From contig JABIEQ010000013.1 of NCBI GenBank assembly GCA_018651085.1, positions 1 through 47,577 of the forward strand: a stretch of 47,577 bases of DNA, given 5' to 3'. This document shows, in pieces, positions 16,661-23,945 of the stretch; the first letter of the stretch is position 1; each line of letters begins with the position of its first letter. The notes under the pieces are model-generated. The model made no database searches, was not told the origin of the DNA, and saw only the letters and a program-made list of their open reading frames with translations. This DNA comes from Candidatus Magasanikiibacteriota bacterium. GTDB taxonomy: Bacteria; Patescibacteriota; Patescibacteriia; Magasanikbacterales; UBA922. Made by a program: the position numbers and the translations under genes.

Positions 16661-16683
16661 TCATTTCTTTATAGGTTTGTCAA
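16655..16683 (-). promoter_or_regulatory. Promoter of the HTH gene
   Basis: Read on the - strand: TTGACA (16683-16678), a 17-base spacer and TAGTAT (16660-16655). It gives a very short leader of about 17 bases. Confidence 0.75.
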
Positions 16684-16794
16684 GTAGTCACTTGTTAATT
16701 TGTATAGATTACTGTATACAAACAGACCTCAATGTGTTGCTTTTTTCTATACATTTTTCGAATTTTTTAGGGGGCTTTTATGAGGGGTTTATTC

Positions 16795-16823
16795 TTGTTT
16801 TTTTGGCTTATTTATGCTATACT
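16795..16823 (+). promoter_or_regulatory. Promoter of the sigma-factor gene
   Basis: TTGTTT (16795-16800), a 17-base spacer and TATACT (16818-16823). The leader to ATG 16891 is about 60 bases. Confidence 0.7.
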
Positions 16824-16842
16824 CTTCCTGTATTTGTCTTAT

Positions 16843-16871
16843 AAAGGTGTTTCGTAGTGTAACACTTTTTT
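16843..16871 (+). terminator. Terminator-like hairpin in the sigma-factor leader
   Basis: Stem AAAGGTGTT/AACACTTTT (16843-16851 with 16861-16869, one G-U pair) with a 9-base loop, followed by a run of six T ending at 16871. It lies between the promoter and the start codon, so it could attenuate transcription of the sigma operon. No competing structure was identified. Confidence 0.5.
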
Positions 16872-16890
16872 GATTCTGACGTCTTCTATT

Positions 16891-17436
16891 ATGAACATGA
16901 ATATTGAGGAGAAAATTTTATTATATGCTGTCCGTACGAAAAAGGACCCGGAAGCATATGGAAAGCTTTATGATCTTTATATAGATCGGGTATACCGGTT
17001 TGTGCTTTTCAAAATATCTCATAAAGAGCAGGCAGAAGACCTGACTAGCGAGATTTTTCTAAAAGCATGGCGATATCTTATCCGACCTGATGAGAAGTCA
17101 GTAAAGCATTTTCGTGGGTTTATTTACCAGATTACGAGAAATACGATTATTGACTGGTATCGTGAACGCGCAAAAAAACAAGAGTTTTCTCTTGACTCAG
17201 TGGCTGAAGCGCCTGCCCGTCATGGTTCACCTGAGCAAATTGCTGATATGTTTGATGCAAATCTGACATTAGAGCTTTTAAAAAAGCTTAAGCAAGAGTA
17301 TCAGGAAGTTATCTTTTTAAAATATGTCGAAGGATTCTCTACTGCGGACATTGCTCGCATTGTAGGAAAGAAACCTACTGCTGTGAGAGTTACCCTTCAT
17401 AGAGCAATAAAAAAGCTCAAAAGTTTGACCCCTTAA
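16891..17436 (+). CDS. RNA polymerase sigma factor, ECF-type (sigma-70 family)
   Basis: 181 residues from ATG 16891. Region 2 (about 20-85) includes YGKLYDLYIDRVYRFVLFKI, EDLTSEIFLKAWRYL and GFIYQITRNTIIDWYRERAKK, the core-binding and -10-recognition helices. Region 4 (about 125-178) is LLKKLKQEYQEVIFLKYVEGFSTADIARIV followed by the recognition helix KKPTAVRVTLHRAIKKLK. There are no regions 1 or 3, as usual for ECF factors. The first ATG (16891) has T at -1 whereas the second (16897) has C, which favours the first. The DUF5667 membrane protein starts 29 bases downstream, a familiar pairing in Patescibacteria that suggests a sigma/anti-sigma-like unit. The S-layer gene further down is a plausible target. 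Confidence 0.9.
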   Translation: MNMNIEEKILLYAVRTKKDPEAYGKLYDLYIDRVYRFVLFKISHKEQAEDLTSEIFLKAWRYLIRPDEKSVKHFRGFIYQITRNTIIDWYRERAKKQEFSLDSVAEAPARHGSPEQIADMFDANLTLELLKKLKQEYQEVIFLKYVEGFSTADIARIVGKKPTAVRVTLHRAIKKLKSLTP

Positions 17437-17465
17437 ATTTCGTCTACTCGCTTGTCTAAAATGGT

Positions 17466-18938
17466 ATGAGTACTCCATTGAAGGAACAATTTAATAGGTT
17501 AAAATCAAGCGATCAGTTTACTCCTGATCGTGTTTGGGTTGAAAAAAACAGAACACAACTACTTTCTCAAATTTCTAATACTGTTGAAGACGTACAAACA
17601 CCATCTTGGTTTGAAAGATCAATGAGTGCGTTTGATGTATTTATGCCAAAACGGTTAATGGTGGTCGCAAGACCCGTCTTTGTACTGTTTCTTGCTTTTT
17701 TTGTTGGTATTAGTGGATATGGTGTACGAGCAGCTTCCGCAAACAGTTTGCCTGGGGACGCATTGTATTCAGTGAAACGAGCGTCTGAAAGTGTGCAATC
17801 AGTTTTTGTAAAAGAAAAAGTATTATTTGAAGTAGAACGAGCACAAAATCGTATTGAAGAAGTAAAGCAATTAAATGAAACACAAGCACAGGTTTCTTCT
17901 CAAACACTTACCAAAACAATTCAATCATTGTCTAAACATATTGAAGACGCTGGAGAGTTTTTAGAAGAACAAAAACAAGCGGCAGTTGATAACACTTCAG
18001 AAAAGCAAACAGAAGAAATAGAAGCTGAAATTGTTAATGCTGCAATTGAACTTGCTAAGACAAAACAACAGATTGAAGATTTAGAAGAAGATGTTGTTGA
18101 TATTATTATTACTGATGAAGCGAGTGAAGAAGGATCTTCTGAAGAAGATATTGTTATTTCTGATATTACCTTGGAAGTAAACAAAGCTGAAGATTCTTTA
18201 GAAATTGTGCAATCACAAGCAATTGATCAAGTTCTTGAAATTGATGATGTGTCTGACGACCAATTAAAAGAGTTAGTAGATATTACTCTCGAAGAAGCCG
18301 AAAAAGAAACTGCGTCTGCTAATGCTGCGTCTTCAGATATTGAAGAAGGTTCTGACGTTGTTGGGGCAGAACTTGAAGAAGTGTTAGCTGAGGAAGAAGC
18401 AATTGAAGAAGAATTTAAAGAAGAAGGCACTGAAGAAGAAGTAGATCTTTTAGTTGATGTTGATCTTGTTCCTGATACTACGCAGACATCTACTACATTT
18501 ATTGTTGAAGAAGAACTTGAAGAGGAAAATGAAGAAGAAACTTCACGAATACTTAACTCTTCAGAAGACGTAGAAGAGTTTGTTGACGGTGTTGTGAAAA
18601 ATACACAAGAAGCAACAGACGAAATCGAACGAACCATTGAAGAAGTCAAAGAAGTATTGGTTGACGAAACGTCTACTGGAGAATTAAAAGAAGCATTAAG
18701 AAAAACTCAAGCAGTATTAAGAGATTCACAGGGGTTGTCAAATGATGTGGAAGACGCGGAAGATGTGATTGATACGGTAAAAGATTTTATTGAAGAACAA
18801 CAAGACGTTATTACTGAAGAAACAGTACCAGATGATACTACTGATGTACCTAAGAATGAAGAAGCTGATGTAGAAGAAGAAGTGACGATTGAAACGACTG
18901 ATGTGGAAGAAGTTCCTATTCCTTTAGCTAATTCATAA
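17466..18938 (+). CDS. DUF5667 membrane protein with a very long acidic tail (possible anti-sigma partner)
   Basis: 490 residues. The cytoplasmic N-terminus (about 1-58) could contact the sigma factor encoded just upstream. A single transmembrane helix (about 62-83) follows, then the DUF5667 signature (SANSLPGDALYSVKRASE, about 90-107) and a helical region to about 150. The remaining 340 residues are dominated by Glu and Asp with Thr/Ser/Val, strongly acidic and coiled-coil prone; DUF5667 proteins usually have a shorter tail. Outside the cell this tail could bind cations or basic surface proteins. The anti-sigma role is inferred from gene order and topology, since no zinc-binding anti-sigma motif is visible. 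It probably forms an operon with the sigma factor. Confidence 0.8.
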   Translation: MSTPLKEQFNRLKSSDQFTPDRVWVEKNRTQLLSQISNTVEDVQTPSWFERSMSAFDVFMPKRLMVVARPVFVLFLAFFVGISGYGVRAASANSLPGDALYSVKRASESVQSVFVKEKVLFEVERAQNRIEEVKQLNETQAQVSSQTLTKTIQSLSKHIEDAGEFLEEQKQAAVDNTSEKQTEEIEAEIVNAAIELAKTKQQIEDLEEDVVDIIITDEASEEGSSEEDIVISDITLEVNKAEDSLEIVQSQAIDQVLEIDDVSDDQLKELVDITLEEAEKETASANAASSDIEEGSDVVGAELEEVLAEEEAIEEEFKEEGTEEEVDLLVDVDLVPDTTQTSTTFIVEEELEEENEEETSRILNSSEDVEEFVDGVVKNTQEATDEIERTIEEVKEVLVDETSTGELKEALRKTQAVLRDSQGLSNDVEDAEDVIDTVKDFIEEQQDVITEETVPDDTTDVPKNEEADVEEEVTIETTDVEEVPIPLANS

Positions 18939-18954
18939 GTTTTATTATTAATAG

Positions 18955-19127
18955 GTACTGTGTGGCAGTGAGTGTCTCAATGATGTGGGACATGTACTGC
19001 CATACAGTACGCCTCGATTTTGGTCGAGGTAGATGTATATTCTAGGTCCGTGTACAGACTTAGAACCGAGTACTTATGTACTCAAATGTAACACCGAAAG
19101 GTCGAGGCCTACGGGGCCGCGTTACAT
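18955..19127 (+). ncRNA. Highly structured leader of the S-layer gene (candidate cis-regulatory RNA)
   Basis: Five stems lie in a row in the 269-base gap. (1) 18955-18969 with 18996-19010, 14 of 15 plus one G-U, with a smaller stem inside. (2) CCTCGA/TCGAGG, 19012-19017 with 19024-19029. (3) 19041-19048 with 19057-19064, one G-U. (4) GAGTAC/GTACTC, 19068-19073 with 19078-19083. (5) ATGTAAC/GTTACAT, 19086-19092 with 19121-19127, closing a multibranch element with ACC-GAAA-GGT and a GGCC/GGCC stem. It resembles no riboswitch class I know. It may control or stabilise the S-layer mRNA, or be a separate small RNA. Eighty unstructured bases separate it from ATG 19208. No certain promoter was found. 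Confidence 0.6.
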
Positions 19128-19207
19128 TATCTAGTAAAAACTTATATTCCTGACGTCCAAATTAATGGATTGCGTGGGGGTATAGGGTAAAAGGTTCTTA
19201 TTCATTT

Positions 19208-22200
19208 ATGAGTAATACGAAAACATTCGTGAACAAAGCATTGATGTCAGCTGTGGTTATTGTCACAGTATTCTCAATGCTCGGACTAGGAGCACTCGTA
19301 TCTCCAGCTGGAGCATCAGCAGTTTCTGTTGATGAAATCTTCACTGGTGATAACGCACGTGGTAATAGTCCAGCTGTATATTACATCAACGCTGACTTTA
19401 AAGGTGTTGCTTACCCAAATGGTTTGGTTTTCAAACAATGGACTGGTAAAAACGCTGGAGCTGGTGATGGTGTAAAACGTCTTGATGGAAACATTCTTGA
19501 TGTTATTAGTTCTGCTAAAAATATCGTTCATCCTCGTCCAGGATACGGTATCTTTACAACTCCAGACCGATCTGGATTATTTCACATGGCTCCAGGGCAA
19601 GTTGCTCACCAATATGCTGATTTTGACGCTATTGAAGGAGTATGGGGAATGTCAGTTACTGACATGATTGCAAAAGGTTGGGTATATGATTATCCTTCAT
19701 TTTTCGCAAATCAACTTGACTTTGCTTCAAACAAACTTGACGGATCAAGCATTCCAGCTGGAATGACCGTTAAAGTTTCTGAAACATTCTACTATGTTAA
19801 CGCTGACGGAATGTGGTATGAGTTAGATGTTGATGCATCTGACGTATTTTGGCCATATGCAAGTCATAACACTGTAGGTGCTGACGAATCTGACGAAAGT
19901 CTTACACTTGACGATCTTGACGCTCCTGATCAAAAAGGAAGTTCAAGTGACTCTTCAGAAGACAATACTGACGGAAACGATGATCCAACAAGTGGTAACT
20001 TAACAGTAAGTCTTTCTGCTAATACACCTGCATCAAAGACTCTTTCAAACAGTACTGCTCACAATGTGATGACTACTGTTCGTGTTAAGGCTTCAAATGA
20101 CGACGTTGTTATTCGTGGTCTTACTGTTACTGTAACTGGTCTTATTACAAGAACAAACATTGACGCTGTTAGTGCTTGGGCTGATGGATACCTTCTTGGT
20201 GACCCAATCAGTTCTGTAAGTACTGATGACACTGTTGTACTTGGTTTTGATCAACCACTTACAATTGAAGCTGGTGATCATGTTGATATTGATCTTGCTA
20301 TGAGTTTTGGTGCAGCTGCAACAAGTGGTGTTGTTGGTGCTCAAATTGCAAAAGCAAGTGATATTGATACTGCATCTAGCGTGAGCGGATCTTTCCCTAT
20401 TGGAGGAGACGCACTTTTTGGTCTTACTGATGGAAGTGCTTCACTTGCTGACGTAACACTTGAAATGTCTTCTGTTGGTGGTCTTACGACTGAACCAACA
20501 TCATCTACAACAGGTAACCTTGACGTAGGTGACAGACAAGACATCGCTAAGGTAAAGCTTACTCAATCAAATGGTGAAGCTGCTATTGAAGCTGAATCAT
20601 TTACTTTCTTTTTTGACGGAGACATCAGAGATAGTGATCTTGGAGAATTCGAACTTCGATCTCATGATAACACTGTGATTGCAACGTCAGAAGAAATGAG
20701 TGACCGATATCTACACATGAGAGTTGTTGATGGATATACAATCCCTCTTAGTTCAAATCGTACTCTTACATTGAGTGCTAAAATGGTTGACGGATCAGGA
20801 CGATTTTTCCGAGCACAACTTCAAAACAATTATGACTTTGTGATTCGTGATCTTGGTACTGGATTTGCTCTTCTTCCTTCAAGTGACACTGCTTCATTTG
20901 CGCTTAGCGCATCTGACGGTTACTTTAAGATGAAGTCAGGATCTGTTTCAATTTCAAAACGATCTGATTCTTGTTCTGTAAGTCAATCTGCTGGAACAAG
21001 TGATATTGCTCTTGCAACATTTGATGTTCGTGCTATTGGTGAAGAGTTTGAAACTCGTAGAGTTGGTCTTAAGATCGCTACAAGTTCTGTAACTGCTCAA
21101 GCATTAACAGGAAATGTACGACTTGTTGTTGGTGGTGAAGTTGATAGTAACTGTGAAGTTACTGGTGGAAAAACTGTTCATACTCTTTCTGCAGGAAACT
21201 CTGCATTCACATTGTATAACAGCGCTTCTACTCAATACACTCTTTCAACTCGATTCACTTTACCTACTGATGAAGCTCTTCAAGTTCATGTTGTTGGAAA
21301 CATTCCTTCAGCTGCAACTTCAGCTTCTAACTATACAGTAAGTATTGGTAACCTATACGGTAAAAGACTTTCAACAAAAGATTTTCTTGACAACACTCCA
21401 GGTTCAACTGCAAATGTTGACGGAAACACTGTTTCTGTGGATGTAGCAAGTCTTTCTGCGTTTAAAGACACCTCATATGGTAACCGAACAGTTCCTGCTG
21501 GAAGCACACAGACTCTTGGACAATGGATTTTCAAGGCTGGTGATGCAGAAGGAATTTGTACCAACAGTGTAACCTTGTCATTTGACGGGAACAATGGTGG
21601 TTCATTTGATGCACCAACTGATTTAACTGCAATGCAATTGTATTGGGGTGACGAAAAGTTTGGTGGAGAAATTGGAACAGGTGCAACAAGCTCAAACACT
21701 TATAACGGAAGTGGTTTCTGTCTTGACAGAAACGAAACTGCTGTTATCAGATTAAAAGCTAATGTTGTTTCTGGTACTACTGGTGCTGTAAGTACAACAC
21801 TTGATACTATTTCATCTGTTGGAGAACTTACAACAAACACTGTTACTAATTCTACAGTTGTTGGACAAGATATTACTTTTGGAGCTGCTAATGTTGTAAT
21901 TAGCGCTGCTAGTGATGTTTCAACAATTTCAAGTATTCATCAAGCAGGTCAAACTGGTGTACAGGTAGGTAAATGGAAGTTTGACGTTGCTAATGAAACT
22001 ATTACCCTTAACAAGATTCGTTTCCAATTAAGAGATGATAGCTTTGTTGATGACACTGGTGCTGGTAATTTTGCTGGTTTCAAGTTGTACAATGCAAATG
22101 GTACATTCATCGCTTCAGGAAACTATGAATCAGGTTCAGGTGCTGGTTATGTTGAGTTTGATGGAATTTCATACTCACTTTCAGCAAACGAGATCACTTA

Positions 22201-23068
22201 CCTTGTATTAAAAGCTGATATAAGTGGTTCTGGTGATCTTGACAGTCGAAGCATTAACATGTTCGTTGTTAGAAGTGATTCTTCTACTGACATGGAAATC
22301 TTTGCTTCAACTGGTGGTACTCTTACTACAAGTCAAATTGACGCTACTTCTGGTGATAACACCACAAATAGCCGATTTGCGACTTCAACTGAGTATCTCT
22401 ACCATGATGCTGCACCATCTATTGCTGCCGTTGACTTTGGTGGAACCATCAATCAAAGCACACAAGCACAAATTTTCCGATTCACTGTTTCAAATAATGG
22501 TGCACGGGAATTACGTCTTAGTACTACTACTATTACTGTTAGTGCGAGTGGTTTGACAGGTGATACTACTGCAACAGGTACAGTAAGTAGTTGGGAACTT
22601 TGGGAAGTAAATGGTAGTGGTGGTCTTGGTACGCAACTTGCGACAACATCAACATGTGTACTTTCTGGAGGATTAAACCCTGCTGAATCTTGTTCTTCTA
22701 ACACTGCTGCAGGTGCATCTTTGAATGTTACTTTCGGAAACGAAAATGACGTTAATAGTCTTCTAGGTGATTTCACTGTAGGTATCGGAACTTCACGCAC
22801 ACTTGCGTTGGTTGCTGACACAAACAGTATTTTCAACGGGAAGACACAAGGTTCTGTAACCATCTCTGGTAAACTTGATGGTGCTACAGGATATAGTGAT
22901 GCTGACGCTGCTCAGGAATCAAACTGGGCTGGTGGTACAGGTGGTATTCTTGCCCCTGATGCTCCATTGCTATACTTCTACACACCAGTAAACGGTAGTG
23001 AAACTGCTGCTAATGGTGCGTCTGACTCTTACGATGTTATCGGAAGAACATTGAGCCTTGCTCTCTAA
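19208..23068 (+). CDS. S-layer-like surface protein, 1286 residues
   Basis: A signal peptide covers about residues 1-38, with cleavage after AGASA. Residues about 40-225 contain two related-looking modules with conserved aromatic positions (PAVYYINADFKG ... FYYVNADGMWYEL), possibly an anchoring domain. An acidic Ser/Asp/Gly linker (about 240-264) leads to a long series of beta-sandwich domains rich in Thr, Ser, Ala, Asn and Gly (to 1286). Cysteines are rare. The size, the composition and a strong terminator directly after the stop fit the main S-layer protein of a Patescibacterium. Codons end in C more often than in neighbouring AT-rich genes, consistent with high expression. The many Thr/Ser and Asn residues would give acceptor sites for glycans made by the surrounding locus; that link is inferred. 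No Shine-Dalgarno sequence; T at -1. Confidence 0.85.
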   Translation: MSNTKTFVNKALMSAVVIVTVFSMLGLGALVSPAGASAVSVDEIFTGDNARGNSPAVYYINADFKGVAYPNGLVFKQWTGKNAGAGDGVKRLDGNILDVISSAKNIVHPRPGYGIFTTPDRSGLFHMAPGQVAHQYADFDAIEGVWGMSVTDMIAKGWVYDYPSFFANQLDFASNKLDGSSIPAGMTVKVSETFYYVNADGMWYELDVDASDVFWPYASHNTVGADESDESLTLDDLDAPDQKGSSSDSSEDNTDGNDDPTSGNLTVSLSANTPASKTLSNSTAHNVMTTVRVKASNDDVVIRGLTVTVTGLITRTNIDAVSAWADGYLLGDPISSVSTDDTVVLGFDQPLTIEAGDHVDIDLAMSFGAAATSGVVGAQIAKASDIDTASSVSGSFPIGGDALFGLTDGSASLADVTLEMSSVGGLTTEPTSSTTGNLDVGDRQDIAKVKLTQSNGEAAIEAESFTFFFDGDIRDSDLGEFELRSHDNTVIATSEEMSDRYLHMRVVDGYTIPLSSNRTLTLSAKMVDGSGRFFRAQLQNNYDFVIRDLGTGFALLPSSDTASFALSASDGYFKMKSGSVSISKRSDSCSVSQSAGTSDIALATFDVRAIGEEFETRRVGLKIATSSVTAQALTGNVRLVVGGEVDSNCEVTGGKTVHTLSAGNSAFTLYNSASTQYTLSTRFTLPTDEALQVHVVGNIPSAATSASNYTVSIGNLYGKRLSTKDFLDNTPGSTANVDGNTVSVDVASLSAFKDTSYGNRTVPAGSTQTLGQWIFKAGDAEGICTNSVTLSFDGNNGGSFDAPTDLTAMQLYWGDEKFGGEIGTGATSSNTYNGSGFCLDRNETAVIRLKANVVSGTTGAVSTTLDTISSVGELTTNTVTNSTVVGQDITFGAANVVISAASDVSTISSIHQAGQTGVQVGKWKFDVANETITLNKIRFQLRDDSFVDDTGAGNFAGFKLYNANGTFIASGNYESGSGAGYVEFDGISYSLSANEITYLVLKADISGSGDLDSRSINMFVVRSDSSTDMEIFASTGGTLTTSQIDATSGDNTTNSRFATSTEYLYHDAAPSIAAVDFGGTINQSTQAQIFRFTVSNNGARELRLSTTTITVSASGLTGDTTATGTVSSWELWEVNGSGGLGTQLATTSTCVLSGGLNPAESCSSNTAAGASLNVTFGNENDVNSLLGDFTVGIGTSRTLALVADTNSIFNGKTQGSVTISGKLDGATGYSDADAAQESNWAGGTGGILAPDAPLLYFYTPVNGSETAANGASDSYDVIGRTLSLAL

Positions 23069-23100
23069 GTCTCTTTCTATAGCTCATTTGTACTGAGTTA

Positions 23101-23128
23101 ACAAAAAGCCCCGAAAGGGGCTTTTTGT
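23101..23128 (+). terminator. Intrinsic terminator of the S-layer gene
   Basis: A perfect 12-bp stem, with AAAAAGCCCC pairing GGGGCTTTTT at its core, and a GAAA tetraloop (23113-23116). It is among the strongest terminators in the window, as expected for a highly expressed gene. Confidence 0.95.
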
Positions 23129-23129
23129 G

Positions 23130-23158
23130 TTGCATATTTCAGAGTCGTTTGCTATAGT
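23130..23158 (+). promoter_or_regulatory. Promoter of the lipoprotein/ligase operon
   Basis: TTGCAT (23130-23135), a 17-base spacer and TATAGT (23153-23158), directly after the S-layer terminator. Transcription should start near 23165. Confidence 0.8.
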
Positions 23159-23183
23159 ATTGATGTTATTTTACGTATTTTTT

Positions 23184-23939
23184 ATGGTATATAAATATTT
23201 ATTTCCGTGTTTTCTTCTCACATTTGTGTTTATTTTTTCTGGCTGTAGTATAGGTCTTAGTGGGGACGAGGCACTGTCTTCTCAAGAGCAATTGTGTATT
23301 AATTCAGGAGGAGATTTTCTTGATGATTCATGTGCATGTCCTAAATTGTTTCCTGTATATAATGAAGAAACTTTGCTATGTCAAAATGCTGCAGGACAAC
23401 CTCCTTTGTCTAGAAAACATGCTCATCGTTTAGATGAACGTTTAACGTATGTATTTGCTTGTCGTGCTCGGCTGCATGAAGTGTATGTTGTTCCCGGAAC
23501 ACAGATAACTTTTTGTTATGATAAGGAATGGGGAAGTCCTCAAGTTACATCTGAAAGCATTGAAGATATTTCTTTTAAGATCACTTCTTTTACTTCTGAA
23601 GACACTGATAGAACTCGCTCAGTTCCGCGTCTTATCTATACGAAGGTTCCTGATGTATTAAACATTGATGGTATTTGTCTTTCTTGTGTTGATGATTTGT
23701 CTGTTTCAGAAGAAGATATATCAATAGATTTGAATTTATCATCAGAAGACTTTTTTGAAGTAGTGGATGTGGCTGGAGTATCTGCGCTTCGTATTACGTA
23801 CGTTACAAAAGGTTTTATTATTTATTACCTTCCACACACTTTTGATGGGTACTCCATTCGTGTGAGTTCGGACATTGATTATGGACCAGAACTTGATACT
23901 TTCATGGAAGGTCTTTGGTTCGATGATTTAGTTATATAA
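23184..23939 (+). CDS. Small lipoprotein of unknown function
   Basis: 251 residues from ATG 23184. Signal peptide 1-20 ends in lipobox FSGC with Cys21 as the lipidation site. A short cysteine cluster follows (CINSGGDFLDDSCACP), recalling a motif seen in other Patescibacterial lipoproteins. The rest is a beta-rich domain with three further cysteines (VFACRA, ITFCYDK, LSCVDD) and no recognised catalytic motif. The frame is open from 23127, but that start overlaps the promoter at 23130-23158, so 23184 is chosen; it also has T at -1. The next gene starts six bases after its stop, so it is co-transcribed with the TPR-ligase and may act with it at the outer face. Confidence 0.78.
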   Translation: MVYKYLFPCFLLTFVFIFSGCSIGLSGDEALSSQEQLCINSGGDFLDDSCACPKLFPVYNEETLLCQNAAGQPPLSRKHAHRLDERLTYVFACRARLHEVYVVPGTQITFCYDKEWGSPQVTSESIEDISFKITSFTSEDTDRTRSVPRLIYTKVPDVLNIDGICLSCVDDLSVSEEDISIDLNLSSEDFFEVVDVAGVSALRITYVTKGFIIYYLPHTFDGYSIRVSSDIDYGPELDTFMEGLWFDDLVI

Positions 23940-23945
23940 ATATTT

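Noticed and set aside
16632-16664. Longer N-terminus for the HTH protein
   Set aside because: That start lies upstream of the transcription start predicted from the promoter at 16655-16683.
18227-18649. Ser-rich - strand frame inside the DUF5667 gene
   Set aside because: It is the antisense reading of Glu/Asp codons; Ser-rich shadow frames are expected opposite an acidic tail.
23127-23183. Longer N-terminus for the lipoprotein gene
   Set aside because: A strong promoter (TTGCAT, 17 bases, TATAGT) covers 23130-23158, so that start would not be transcribed.
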